A stretch of DNA of 64,000 nt, taken from assembly GCF_001422735.1 (NCBI RefSeq), contig NZ_LMLZ01000001.1, positions 431,233 to 495,232 of the forward strand, in the 5' to 3' direction. This document shows, in pieces, positions 19,353 through 27,790 of the stretch (its first letter is position 1; every line of letters starts with the position of its first letter). The notes under the pieces are model-generated. The model saw only the letters and a program-made list of their open reading frames with translations, searched no databases and had not been told where the DNA came from. The translations under genes and the position numbers were made by a program. Origin of the DNA: Acidovorax sp. Leaf78 (lineage in GTDB: Bacteria; Pseudomonadota; Gammaproteobacteria; Burkholderiales; Burkholderiaceae_C).

Positions 19353-19360
19353 TGCTCCCC

Positions 19361-20347
19361 ATGAGTTTCTTCGCCATCCTGTTCGCTTTGCTGATCGAGC
19401 AGGCACGCCCGCTGGCACGCAGCAACCCCATCCATGCCGGCCTGCGTGCATGGGCGCTGTCCGTAAGCCGCAATTTCGACGCGGGCAAGCCGCACCACGG
19501 CTGGGTGGCCTGGAGCCTGGCAGTGCTGGTGCCGGCACTTATTACGCTGGCGATCCACTGGTTGCTGCTGTGGGGCCTGGGCTGGCCGTTTGCCGTACTG
19601 TGGAGCGTGGCGGTTTTGTACGTCACGCTCGGGTTTCGGCAGTTCAGCCACCATTTCACGGGCATACGCGATGCGCTCGAAGAGGGCAACGAAGACGCCG
19701 CCCGCGAGCGGCTGGCGCACTGGCAGCAGGTGGACGTCGGGGTGCTGCCGCGCAGCGAGATCGTGCGCCATGTGATCGAGTATTCGGTGCTGGCGGCGCA
19801 CCGCCATGTGTTCGGCGTGCTGGCGTGGTTCTCCGTGCTGGCCGCGCTGGGCCTGGGGCCTACCGGCGCCGTGCTGTACCGCCTGGCCGAGTTCGTGTCG
19901 CGCTACTGGCACTACAAGCAGCGCACCGGCACCCAGCCGGCCAGTGCCTCGTTGCAGCAGGCATCGGCGCAGGCCTGGACGGTGGTCGACTGGCTGCCGG
20001 CCCGCATGACGGCGCTGAGCTTCGCTGTGGTGGGCAGCTTCGAAGAGGCCATCGAAGGCTGGCGTTTTCATGCGCAGCGCTTTCCCAATGACAACGATGG
20101 CGTGGTGCTGGCCGCCACCGCCGGCGCGATCAATGTGCGCCTGGGTGGCGAGGCGCTGAAGGCGCGCACTGACCTGCATGCCCCCCAGGGCCTGGAGATC
20201 GACGCCGACCTGGGCGACAGCGACTCCACACCCGGCCGCGAGCCCGAGGTGGGACATCTGCGCAGCGTGGTGGGCCTGGTGTGGCGGTCCGTGGTGGTGT
20301 GGATGCTGCTGCTGGCGCTGCTCACGCTGGCGCGCCTGCTGGGCTAG
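19361..20347 (+). CDS. CobD/CbiB-family membrane protein
   Basis: A 328-residue inner-membrane protein resembling CbiB/CobD (adenosylcobinamide-phosphate synthase) and the related AmpE. Visible features are an N-terminal hydrophobic stretch, 'LYVTLGFRQFSHHFTGIRDALE', the 'EIVRHVIEYSVLAAHRHVFGVLAWF' segment, and a C-terminal membrane helix. No other cobalamin gene is nearby, and CbiB-like proteins are found outside the B12 pathway, so I name the family only. A -10-like TATCAT lies just before the ATG. The gene converges on rsgA, with a repeat element between them. Confidence 0.72.
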   Translation: MSFFAILFALLIEQARPLARSNPIHAGLRAWALSVSRNFDAGKPHHGWVAWSLAVLVPALITLAIHWLLLWGLGWPFAVLWSVAVLYVTLGFRQFSHHFTGIRDALEEGNEDAARERLAHWQQVDVGVLPRSEIVRHVIEYSVLAAHRHVFGVLAWFSVLAALGLGPTGAVLYRLAEFVSRYWHYKQRTGTQPASASLQQASAQAWTVVDWLPARMTALSFAVVGSFEEAIEGWRFHAQRFPNDNDGVVLAATAGAINVRLGGEALKARTDLHAPQGLEIDADLGDSDSTPGREPEVGHLRSVVGLVWRSVVVWMLLLALLTLARLLG

Positions 20348-20349
20348 TA

Positions 20350-20445
20350 AGCCCCCCTGAGCCGCTTCGCGGCTTCCCCCGAGGGGGACGCACCTGGTGG
20401 CCTGGCGAAGCCAGTTCCACGGGTGCGCTGGTGTGGGGCGTGCCT
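20350..20445. repeat. Comamonadaceae-type 'CCCCCTGAGCCGC' palindromic repeat
   Basis: A run of C6 then TGAGCCGCTTCGCGGCTTC, CCCCCGAGGGGG and CTGGCGAAGCCAG: three nested inverted repeats in about 90 bp. It lies between the stops of the convergent CbiB-like gene and rsgA. I recall closely similar elements scattered in Acidovorax and Delftia genomes; it may act as a bidirectional terminator. Confidence 0.7.
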
Positions 20446-20536
20446 GTGCGAAGGGCGGTGCGCGTCGATGCGTCTGTAGCTCTGTCTCTGGCGCCGTGCA
20501 GGCACCAATACCTGTTAGTACCGCGTCAATACCGCC

Positions 20537-21481
20537 TCAATACCGGGTGTGGCTCAACTCTTCGAACAGATCGCTATATATTTTGTAGCGGGTCGGGCTG
20601 ATCCCGCCTGCGGTAGGGCCTGCTTTGACCGCTTCCAGCACGCCACAGCCCGGCTCGTGCAGGTGGGTGCAGTTGTAGAACTTGCAGTCCGTCGCGTGCT
20701 CGGCGATGTCCGGCATGCACGCGGCCAGTTGCATGGGGGCGATGTGGTGCAGGCCGAATTCCTGAAAGCCTGGCGAGTCAATCAGCGCGGTGGTGCGCTC
20801 CTTGTCCATCCAGTACCAGTGCGTGCTGGTGGTGGTGTGCTTGCCGGAGTTCAGAGCCTGCGAAATCTCGCCCGTCAGCACCGTGGCGCCCGGCACCAGC
20901 AAATTGATCAGCGTGCTCTTGCCCGAGCCCGAGGGGCCCAGCACCAGCGTGGTCTTGCCCTTCAGGTGCTCCATCAGCAGCGCGCGGTCCACGTCGCTCG
21001 ACAGGGTCAGCGACAGCGGCAGCACGCCATAGTGCTTGCCCGCACCCATGTGGCGGTAGGGCACCAGACGCTCCCAGGCACGGGCGAAGGGCTCCACCAG
21101 GTCGCTCTTGTTCAGGGCGATGAGGGGCTTGATGCCTTCGGCCTCGGCGGCAATCAGCGCGCGCGCCAATTGGCTCTCTGAAAACACAGGCTCTGCCGCG
21201 ATGAGGATGAGGACTTGGTCCAGGTTGGCGGCAAACGACTTGGTGCGGATCTCGTCCTGCCGGTAGAACAGGTTGCGCCGCGGCTGCACCTTCTCGATGG
21301 TGCCCTCGTCGCCCTGGCCGGGCGGCGGCGCTTGCCACAGCACACGGTCGCCCACCACGGACTGGCTTTTCTTGCCCCGGGGGTGGCAGATGCGCCGCTC
21401 GCCGTCGGGGGTCTCGACCATGCAGTGGCGCCCGTGGCTGGCGACCACCGTGCCTTCCATGAGGGCGCTGCGCTCAGCCAT
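20537..21481 (-). CDS. rsgA: Ribosome small subunit-dependent GTPase RsgA
   Basis: A 314-residue circularly permuted GTPase for late 30S maturation. Order: OB-fold N-terminus ('GRHCMVETPDGERRICHPRGK'), then G4 'NKSD', G1 'GPSGSGKST' and G3 'DSPGFQ', and a C-terminal zinc cluster 'CKFYNCTHLHEPGC'. The permuted G4-G1-G3 order is diagnostic. Start taken at 21481; an internal ATG seven codons later is possible. It is followed on the plus-strand side by the repeat element. It lies downstream of the pterin dehydratase gene on the same strand. Confidence 0.96.
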   Translation of the reverse strand: MAERSALMEGTVVASHGRHCMVETPDGERRICHPRGKKSQSVVGDRVLWQAPPPGQGDEGTIEKVQPRRNLFYRQDEIRTKSFAANLDQVLILIAAEPVFSESQLARALIAAEAEGIKPLIALNKSDLVEPFARAWERLVPYRHMGAGKHYGVLPLSLTLSSDVDRALLMEHLKGKTTLVLGPSGSGKSTLINLLVPGATVLTGEISQALNSGKHTTTSTHWYWMDKERTTALIDSPGFQEFGLHHIAPMQLAACMPDIAEHATDCKFYNCTHLHEPGCGVLEAVKAGPTAGGISPTRYKIYSDLFEELSHTRY

Positions 21482-21519
21482 GGTGGTGTGGGTGACGGGT
21501 CATGCGGCGGCGGCTGTGG

Positions 21520-21861
21520 TCAGGCCACGAGTGCATCGAACTGGGTCGCGCACTCGAAGTCGGTGGACGAGATGCCGTGCACGTCGTGGGTGTTCAGGCG
21601 CACCACACAGCGGTTGTAGTGCACCGACAGGTCGGGGTGGTGGTCCTGCGCGTTGGCAACGAAGGCCAGTGCATTCACGAACGAGATGGTCTCGTAGTAA
21701 TTGGCGAAGTGAAAGGTCTTCTCGATGGCCACGTCGGCGCCGTCGCCGGTCAGCTTCCAGCCCTCGACCTTGGCCAGGTTGGCGACCACTTCGGTCGCGG
21801 TCAGGGCGCGGCGGGTCTGGGTGGACCAGTCTTTTTTCTTGAGCATGGAGGTTGTTGTCAT
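21520..21861 (-). CDS. phhB: 4a-hydroxytetrahydrobiopterin dehydratase (PCD/DCoH)
   Basis: A 113-residue pterin-4a-carbinolamine dehydratase that recycles the pterin cofactor of aromatic amino acid hydroxylases. The active-site signature is 'AQDHHPDLSVHYNRC' with the paired histidines, followed by 'VRLNTHDVHGIS'. ATG 21861 overlaps the TGA of the upstream protease gene (ATGA), implying coupling; ATG 21846 would give a 108-residue protein starting at MLKKKDW. No phenylalanine hydroxylase is in view, so its partner is elsewhere or it has a structural role. The symbol is a family assignment. Confidence 0.88.
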   Translation of the reverse strand: MTTTSMLKKKDWSTQTRRALTATEVVANLAKVEGWKLTGDGADVAIEKTFHFANYYETISFVNALAFVANAQDHHPDLSVHYNRCVVRLNTHDVHGISSTDFECATQFDALVA

Positions 21862-23165
21862 GGTTGGGCCGTAGGTTGCATCCGCGCCAGCCGTTCGGTG
21901 GCGGGCGGGTGCGAGTAGTAGAACTTCACGTACACCGGGTCGGGTGTGAGTGTGGAAGCATTGTCTTCGTACAGCTTGAGCAGGGCCGACGACAGGTCGG
22001 CGCCGCTGGCCTGGGACACGGCATAGGCGTCGGCCTGGAACTCGTGGCGGCGCGACTGCTGCGAGAACAACGGCGAGATGAAGAACGTGAACACCGGCAC
22101 CACCAGAAGGAACAGCAGCAGGGCCAGGGCGTCGTTGGGCGCAGCCGCCATGGCGGGGTCCAGCGAGATGTTGGGCCGCACGCCCAGGCCCGTGTAGAAC
22201 CACACCTGGGTGGACAGCCAGCCCAGCAGCGCGAACCCGGCCAGGCTCAGGGCGAACATCGTGACGATGCGCTGGACGATGTGGCGGTGCTTGAAGTGGC
22301 CCAGCTCATGGGCCAGCACGGCCTCTACCTCGCCCGGGGCCAGCTGGCGCAGAAGCGTATCGTAGAACACCACGCGCTTGGCGGCGCCAAAGCCGGTGAA
22401 GTACGCATTGGCATGCGCGCTGCGGCGGCTGCCATCCATCACGAACAGGCCCTTGGCCGAGAAGCCGCAGCGCTGCATCAGCGCCGTCACGCGGGCCTTG
22501 AGCGATTCGTCTTCCAGTGGTTGAAACTTGTTGAACAGCGGGGCGATGAAGGTGGGGTAGACCACCATGAGCAGCAGGTTGAACCCCATCCAGAAGCACC
22601 AGGCCCACAGCCACCACAGCGGGCCTGCTGCGCCCATCAGCCAGAGGATCATCGCTGCGATCGGCAGGCCGATGACGGCGCCCACCAGCAGGCCTTTGGC
22701 CGCGTCACCCAACCACAGGCGCCAGGTCATCTTGTTGAAGCCGAAGCGCTCTTCCACCACGAAGGTCTGGTACAGAGAGAGCGGCAGGTCGATCAGCCCG
22801 CCAATGGCGGCAAAAGCCACCAGCAACGCCAACTGCTGCCCCATGCCGCCGCCCAGCTGTGCCAGCAGCGCCTGGTTCAGCGCGTCCAGGCCTCCCAGCA
22901 ACGTCCAGCCCAGCAGCACGGCGGCGCCGAGCGACATCTCCAGCAGCCCCAGGCGGGCCTTGGTCACCGTGTAGTCGGCGGCCTTCTGGTGTGCGGCCAG
23001 CGGTATGCGTTCTGCAAAAGGGGCGGGCACGGTGTCCCGGTGGCGCGCGACGTGCCGGATCTGCCGGGATGCCAGCCAGAGTTTGAGCGCAAGCCCCAAT
23101 GACAGCGCGGCGGCAAACGCCAGGGTCAGCAGCAGGGAGGGGGAGAGGTCGTCGGAGATGGGCAT
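21858..23165 (-). CDS. M48 family metallopeptidase (Ste24/CAAX protease-like)
   Basis: A 435-residue integral membrane zinc protease. An N-terminal CAAX-protease-1-type region with several helices precedes the catalytic '[13 protein letters not shown]' (HExxH) and the third zinc ligand region '[15 protein letters not shown]' (ExxxD). C-terminal '[12 protein letters not shown]' is also typical. Bacterial Ste24-like enzymes act in membrane-protein quality control; CAAX substrates are not expected. Start ATG 23165 ([10 protein letters not shown]); a longer in-frame extension into the orn promoter region is unlikely. It is coupled to the pterin dehydratase downstream and divergent from orn. Confidence 0.9.
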   Translation of the reverse strand: MPISDDLSPSLLLTLAFAAALSLGLALKLWLASRQIRHVARHRDTVPAPFAERIPLAAHQKAADYTVTKARLGLLEMSLGAAVLLGWTLLGGLDALNQALLAQLGGGMGQQLALLVAFAAIGGLIDLPLSLYQTFVVEERFGFNKMTWRLWLGDAAKGLLVGAVIGLPIAAMILWLMGAAGPLWWLWAWCFWMGFNLLLMVVYPTFIAPLFNKFQPLEDESLKARVTALMQRCGFSAKGLFVMDGSRRSAHANAYFTGFGAAKRVVFYDTLLRQLAPGEVEAVLAHELGHFKHRHIVQRIVTMFALSLAGFALLGWLSTQVWFYTGLGVRPNISLDPAMAAAPNDALALLLFLLVVPVFTFFISPLFSQQSRRHEFQADAYAVSQASGADLSSALLKLYEDNASTLTPDPVYVKFYYSHPPATERLARMQPTAQP

Positions 23166-23237
23166 GTGGGCCGAGAGTTTACCGGGGGACGCTCTGAAGG
23201 GCCGCATGCTGCACCTGTCGCCGTCGGGGGCATCGGC

Positions 23238-23243
23238 GACAAT
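23238..23243 (+). promoter_or_regulatory. -10 element of orn, probably leaderless
   Basis: GACAAT ends 7 bp before ATG 23251 and no Shine-Dalgarno is present. A start point 7 bp after the hexamer would be the A of the ATG. Confidence 0.45.
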
Positions 23244-23250
23244 GCCCGCC

Positions 23251-23862
23251 ATGTCCGAAGCCCAACCTACCCCGACACCCGTGCTTGCCAAGTCCGACCA
23301 GAACCTCGTCTGGCTCGATTGCGAAATGACTGGCCTGGAGCCTGACACCGACCGCCTGATCGAGATCGCCGTTGTCGTGACAGGCCCCCACTTGGAGCCT
23401 CGCATCGAAGGGCCCGTGTTCGCCATCCACCAGTCCGACGAACTGCTCAATGGAATGGACGCGTGGAACAAAGGCACCCATGGCCGCAGCGGCCTCATCG
23501 ACAAGGTGAAGGCCTCCACAGTGACCGAAGAGGACGCCGAGCAGCAGATCCTCGCCTTCCTGGCGAAATACGTGCCCAAGGGCGTGGCCCCGATGTGCGG
23601 CAACAGCATCGGACAGGACCGCCGCTTTCTGGTGCGCTACATGCCCAAGCTGGAGCGGTTCTTTCACTACCGCAACGTGGATGTGAGCACGCTCAAGGAG
23701 CTGGCCAAGCGCTGGAAGCCCGAGGCCTACACCACCTTCAAGAAGGCCCAGAAGCACACCGCCCTGGCCGATGTGCACGAATCCATCGAGGAGCTGGCGC
23801 ACTACCGCAAGCACTTGCTGGCTGTAGACGTCGTGGATGCCGCGGGTGTAAAGGCATCCTGA
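23251..23862 (+). CDS. orn: Oligoribonuclease
   Basis: A 203-residue DEDDh 3'-5' exonuclease that clears 2- to 5-nt RNAs, including pGpG from c-di-GMP breakdown. Exo I '[19 protein letters not shown]' (D and E), Exo II '[11 protein letters not shown]' (D) and Exo III '[14 protein letters not shown]' (H and D) are all present. Start ATG 23251; ATG 23242 would add three residues. A GACAAT hexamer 7 bp upstream suggests leaderless mRNA. A diguanylate cyclase lies two genes downstream, but the two are not an operon. Confidence 0.96.
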   Translation: MSEAQPTPTPVLAKSDQNLVWLDCEMTGLEPDTDRLIEIAVVVTGPHLEPRIEGPVFAIHQSDELLNGMDAWNKGTHGRSGLIDKVKASTVTEEDAEQQILAFLAKYVPKGVAPMCGNSIGQDRRFLVRYMPKLERFFHYRNVDVSTLKELAKRWKPEAYTTFKKAQKHTALADVHESIEELAHYRKHLLAVDVVDAAGVKAS

Positions 23863-24191
23863 CCGCTGCGCCCGCCTGGAGGTTGCGAGGCGGAGCACGG
23901 CGGCGCATTTCGCCATCTCCCTGCGCGTCTCAAAAAAAAGGGGTTGCGGGGAAACCCTTAATCATGCGATAATCGCTGGCTGCGCAGGAATCCCTCGCAG
24001 TTTGTGCATCTCCCCTCACACACCGGGCTTGCCAGCCGACTGTCTCAAGATAGTGCAGGACTGGCGAATAACGCCCACCCGCTCAGGCCTTCAGAGCCAG
24101 CGCAGGTTTCGTTTGATGGTTGATGTTTTTTAACCATTTGACGAAGCCAATCGTGGGCTGCGCCCGCGACCGTCTTCGTGAGAGAAAAATC
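23863..24191 (+). promoter_or_regulatory. Promoter and long 5' leader of the RhlE-type helicase gene
   Basis: 329 bp without a gene. TTGCGG (23944-23949), an 18-bp spacer and GATAAT (23968-23973) form a sigma70 promoter, giving a leader of about 210 nt. A long structured leader is a common feature of cold-responsive DEAD-box helicase mRNAs. No other element is recognisable. Confidence 0.6.
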
Positions 24192-26072
24192 ATGACTGAC
24201 ACCTCCTTGGTGCAGGGCGAATTCGCGCCTGCAGATACTTCCTTTGCTGCCGACATTTCCGTGCAGTCCTCCCCCCTCGACGCCGTGGCAGACATTGTGT
24301 CCGCTGAAGCCGACGTGGCCGTGACGGCTGAGCCCAACGGCTTCGTCGAACTGGGCCTGGCCCCTGAACTCGTTCAGGCCGTGGCTGATCTGGGCTACAC
24401 CCAGCCCACCAGCGTGCAGCTCAAGGCCATCCCCCTGGCCATGGGCGGCGGCAACGATGCCACCAAGTTCATCGACTTGATGGTCTCCAGCCAGACCGGC
24501 TCCGGCAAGACGGCCGCCTTCCTGCTGCCCGTGCTGCACACGCTGATCAACCAGCAAGCCGCTGCCGAAGCCGAAGAACGCGCCGCTTTCGAGCGTTCTG
24601 TGGCCGAAGCCGCTGAGCGCGGTGAACCCGCTCCCAAGCGTGCCAAGCGCAAGGACCCCACCAGCTCGCGCAACTTCAAGGCTGCCACCCCTGGCGCCCT
24701 GATCCTTTGCCCCACGCGTGAACTGGCGCAGCAAGTGGCGCACGACGCCATCGACCTGGTCAAGCATTGCCGCGGCCTGCGCGTTGCCAACGTGGTGGGC
24801 GGCATGCCTTACCAGTTGCAGATCGCCAAGCTGCAGAACGCCGACCTCGTGGTGGCCACCCCTGGCCGCCTGCTGGACCTGCAGCGCTCGATGCAGATCA
24901 AGCTGGACAAGGTGCAGTTCCTGGTGGTCGACGAAGCCGACCGCATGCTCGACCTGGGCTTCTCGGACGACCTGGCCGAACTGAACCAGCTGACCGCCCA
25001 GCGCAAGCAGACCATGATGTTCAGCGCCACGTTTGCGCCACGCATCCAGCAGCTCGCCATGCGCGTGATGCACGACGGTGGTTCGGGTGTGCAGAAGGTC
25101 ACCATCGATTCGCCGCAGGAAAAGCACGCCAACATCAAGCAGATGCTGTACTGGGCCGACAACGCCCAGCACAAGCGCAAGCTGCTGGACCACTGGCTGC
25201 GTGACACCGGCATCAACCAGGCCATCGTGTTCGCCAGCACCCAGGTGGAGTGCGACGGCTTGGCCAACGACCTGCAGCAAGAAGGCTTCTCGGCCGTCGC
25301 GCTGCATGGCGCCCTGAGCCAGGGCCTGCGCAATCGCCGCTTGATGGCGCTGCGCGCCGGTCAGGTCCAGATTCTGGTGGCGACCGATGTGGCTGCACGC
25401 GGCATCGACGTGCCCACGATCACCCACGTGTTCAACTTCGGCCTGCCCATGAAGGCCGAAGACTACACCCACCGCATCGGCCGTACCGGCCGTGCGGGCC
25501 GCGATGGCCTGGCCATCACGTTTGCCGAGTTCCGCGACCGCCGCAAGATCTACGACATTGAGTCGTACAGCCGCCAGCAGTTCAAGGCCGAAGTGATCCC
25601 TGGCATGGAGCCTTCGCAGCGCCCGCCACAGGCTCCCCGCGCTGGTGGTGATTTCAGTGGCCGTGGCCGCCCCGGCGGTGGTTACGACCGCGACAGCCGT
25701 GACCGCAAGTTCGGCGGCCCGGCACGTGGCAACGGCAACGACCGTGGCGGCTTCGGTGGTGGTTTCGGCGGCGGCTTTGCCGGTCGTGATGCCCCGCGTG
25801 GTGGCGCTCCCCGCGGTGACAACAATGGCGGCGGTTTTGGCGGCCGTGATGACCGCGGTTTTGCCCCTCGCCGTGATGGCGAAGGCTTTGGCCGCAAGCC
25901 TGGCTTTGGCGACGCTGGCCGCGGTGGGTTCGCTCCCCGTGCCGATGCCGGTGCACCGCGTGGTGACTTCGCGCCCCGCAGCAAGCCTGGCTTTGCCAAG
26001 CCGGCTGGTGGCGGTGCCAAGCCTTTCGTGGCCCACGATGCGCGCAAGCGCCCTGCGCGCCCCGCTCGCTGA
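24192..26072 (+). CDS. rhlE: DEAD-box ATP-dependent RNA helicase, RhlE type
   Basis: A 626-residue RNA helicase. A 45-residue N-terminal extension precedes the Q motif ('FVELGLAPELVQAV...YTQPTSVQ'), then motif I 'SQTGSGKT' (100-107), 'PTRELAQQ', motif II DEAD (247-250), 'SAT', and domain 2 with 'VATDVAARGID' and 'HRIGRTGRAGR'. The C-terminal ~130 residues form an Arg/Gly/Asp-rich RGG-like tail typical of RhlE, likely to bind RNA. An insertion of charged residues (about 130-160) separates motifs I and Ia. ATG 24192 follows GAGAGAAAA. RhlE subgroup assignment rests on the RGG tail and overall order. Confidence 0.92.
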   Translation: MTDTSLVQGEFAPADTSFAADISVQSSPLDAVADIVSAEADVAVTAEPNGFVELGLAPELVQAVADLGYTQPTSVQLKAIPLAMGGGNDATKFIDLMVSSQTGSGKTAAFLLPVLHTLINQQAAAEAEERAAFERSVAEAAERGEPAPKRAKRKDPTSSRNFKAATPGALILCPTRELAQQVAHDAIDLVKHCRGLRVANVVGGMPYQLQIAKLQNADLVVATPGRLLDLQRSMQIKLDKVQFLVVDEADRMLDLGFSDDLAELNQLTAQRKQTMMFSATFAPRIQQLAMRVMHDGGSGVQKVTIDSPQEKHANIKQMLYWADNAQHKRKLLDHWLRDTGINQAIVFASTQVECDGLANDLQQEGFSAVALHGALSQGLRNRRLMALRAGQVQILVATDVAARGIDVPTITHVFNFGLPMKAEDYTHRIGRTGRAGRDGLAITFAEFRDRRKIYDIESYSRQQFKAEVIPGMEPSQRPPQAPRAGGDFSGRGRPGGGYDRDSRDRKFGGPARGNGNDRGGFGGGFGGGFAGRDAPRGGAPRGDNNGGGFGGRDDRGFAPRRDGEGFGRKPGFGDAGRGGFAPRADAGAPRGDFAPRSKPGFAKPAGGGAKPFVAHDARKRPARPAR

Positions 26073-26130
26073 TCGACAAGCTTTGCTCTGATCCGCTGCC
26101 CGATGAAGGCCGCGAGCAGGATGCACAAGG

Positions 26131-26167
26131 AAAAGGCTGGTACCGAAAGGTGCTGGCCTTTTTTGTT
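26131..26167 (+). terminator. Probable terminator of rhlE
   Basis: AAAAGGC and GGCCTTTTTT flank an 18-nt loop that may form a small inner stem, followed by a run of T. The stem is short, so confidence is moderate. Confidence 0.55.
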
Positions 26168-26236
26168 TTGGCACCCGCCTGAAGGCCTGCAGAAGGTGAG
26201 GGCGGCTCGACAATAATGGCTTCGGAGGAATCTGTT

Positions 26237-27718
26237 GTGTCGTCTTCTTTATCTTCAGTCGCGGACTTTGAGCACATGTTCGACCTTGCGCCGGTCTCGC
26301 TCTGGGTCGAGGACTACAGCGCCGTGAAGCAGCTTTTTGACAGCTGGCGCGCTGAAGGCGTCACCGACCTGCGCGCTCACCTGGCGCAAGATCCCGCCCG
26401 TGTGCGGCAATGCAGCGCTGCCTTCAAGGTGCTGCAGGTCAACCGGCGCACCCTGGAGCTGTTTGCTGCCGACAGCCAGGACGCCCTGTTGGCAAACCTC
26501 GACAAGGTCTTTAGGGACGACATGCACGACGCGTTGACGCACGAGCTGGCGGCTCTGTGGGCGGGAGAGCAGGAGTTTTCGAACCAGAGCGTCAACTACG
26601 CGCTCGACGGCCGGCGCCTGGATGTGCAGATTCGCGGGCGCATCCTGCCCGGCTACGAAGACAGCTGGGCGCGCGTGCTGCTGTCGCTCGAAGACATCAC
26701 GGCCCAGGTGCGCGGCGCCAGCCGGTTGCGGCGCAGCGAGCAATACGCCAGGGACCTGTTCGAGCATTCGCCCGTGTCGCTGTGGGTGGAGGATTTCAGC
26801 GCCGTCAAAAGCCTGCTCGATGGCGTGCGGGCCCAGGGCATCGACGACTTCAAGACCTTCATCACCGTGCACCCCGAGTTCGTGTCGCGCTGCATGCAGG
26901 AGATTCGTGTCATCGACGTGAACCAGCAAACCCTGCGCATGTTCGGCGCCAGCAGCAAGGACATGCTGCTCAACAACATCGGCCGAGTGTTTCGCGGAGA
27001 GATGCACGAATCCTTCGCCGAACAGCTGATCGACCTGTGGGAGGGCAAGACCTTCCAGCAGCGCGAGGTGGTCAACTACGCGCTCTCGGGCGACGCCGTG
27101 CACATCCACATGCAGTTCTCGGTGCTGGCCGACCACCTGGCCGACTGGGGGCTGGTGCTGCTGTCGCTGGTGGACATCACCGCCCGCAAGAAGGCCGAGG
27201 CATACCTCGAATACCTGGGCAAGCACGATGTGCTCACCCAGCTGCGCAACCGCGCGTTCTACGCCGAGGAGCTCAACCGCATCACCCGCAAGGGGCCGTG
27301 GCCGCTGTCGATCATCGCCATCGACCTCAATGGCCTGAAGGTGGTGAACGATGAGCAAGGCCACGCAGCGGGCGACTCCATGCTGCGGCGGGTGGGCGAG
27401 GTGCTGGCGAAAGCGGTCGACCTGCCCGCCTGCGCGGCGCGCATCGGCGGAGATGAATTCACCGTGCTACTGCCGGGCATGGATGAGCGCAGTGCGTTTG
27501 CATTGCAGGACCGCATCCTGTCGATGGTGGACCTGAACAATCAGTTCTATCCGGGCCAGCCGCTCAGCCTGGCGATGGGGGTGGCGTCATGCCGCTCGGG
27601 CGACGCGGTGGAGGCCACCATCCACCGTGCGGACCAAGCCATGTACGCCGAGAAGCTGCGCTACTACCAGGACAAGAGTGTGGACCGGCGGCAGTTGGGC
27701 AGGGACGGTGCTGGCTGA
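26237..27718 (+). CDS. Diguanylate cyclase with duplicated PAS-like sensor modules
   Basis: A 493-residue signalling enzyme making c-di-GMP from GTP. Two homologous sensor modules in tandem share 'DLAPVSLWVEDYSAVK' / 'EHSPVSLWVEDFSAVK', a 'LQVNRRTLELFAADSQDALLANLDKVFRDDMH' / 'IDVNQQTLRMFGASSKDMLLNNIGRVFRGEMH' pattern in shorter blocks, and a closing 'LLSLEDIT' / 'LLSLVDIT', so they arose by duplication. The C-terminal cyclase has an intact GGDEF at 404-408. The upstream inhibitory I-site RxxD is absent (ends DLPA). GTG 26237 lies 7 bp after GGAGGA and is preferred to ATG 26216; a GACAAT at 26209-26214 would start transcription after that ATG. No membrane helix: a cytosolic sensor. Confidence 0.88.
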   Translation: MSSSLSSVADFEHMFDLAPVSLWVEDYSAVKQLFDSWRAEGVTDLRAHLAQDPARVRQCSAAFKVLQVNRRTLELFAADSQDALLANLDKVFRDDMHDALTHELAALWAGEQEFSNQSVNYALDGRRLDVQIRGRILPGYEDSWARVLLSLEDITAQVRGASRLRRSEQYARDLFEHSPVSLWVEDFSAVKSLLDGVRAQGIDDFKTFITVHPEFVSRCMQEIRVIDVNQQTLRMFGASSKDMLLNNIGRVFRGEMHESFAEQLIDLWEGKTFQQREVVNYALSGDAVHIHMQFSVLADHLADWGLVLLSLVDITARKKAEAYLEYLGKHDVLTQLRNRAFYAEELNRITRKGPWPLSIIAIDLNGLKVVNDEQGHAAGDSMLRRVGEVLAKAVDLPACAARIGGDEFTVLLPGMDERSAFALQDRILSMVDLNNQFYPGQPLSLAMGVASCRSGDAVEATIHRADQAMYAEKLRYYQDKSVDRRQLGRDGAG

Positions 27719-27790
27719 CCCCTGCGGGGAAGCAGCGCTGCTGCTGTGGGCTTGCGCGCTGCTGAGCTCATGCCCAGCCGCAGCAGGCCG

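Noticed and set aside
19361..20347. Dedicated cobalamin biosynthesis gene
   Set aside because: CbiB-like proteins occur outside the B12 pathway and no other cob gene is present, so the pathway was not assigned.
20570..20590. GCTATATATTTTGTAGC as another copy of the dispersed repeat
   Set aside because: It encodes the normal RsgA C-terminus and lacks the TGC..GCGCT tail.
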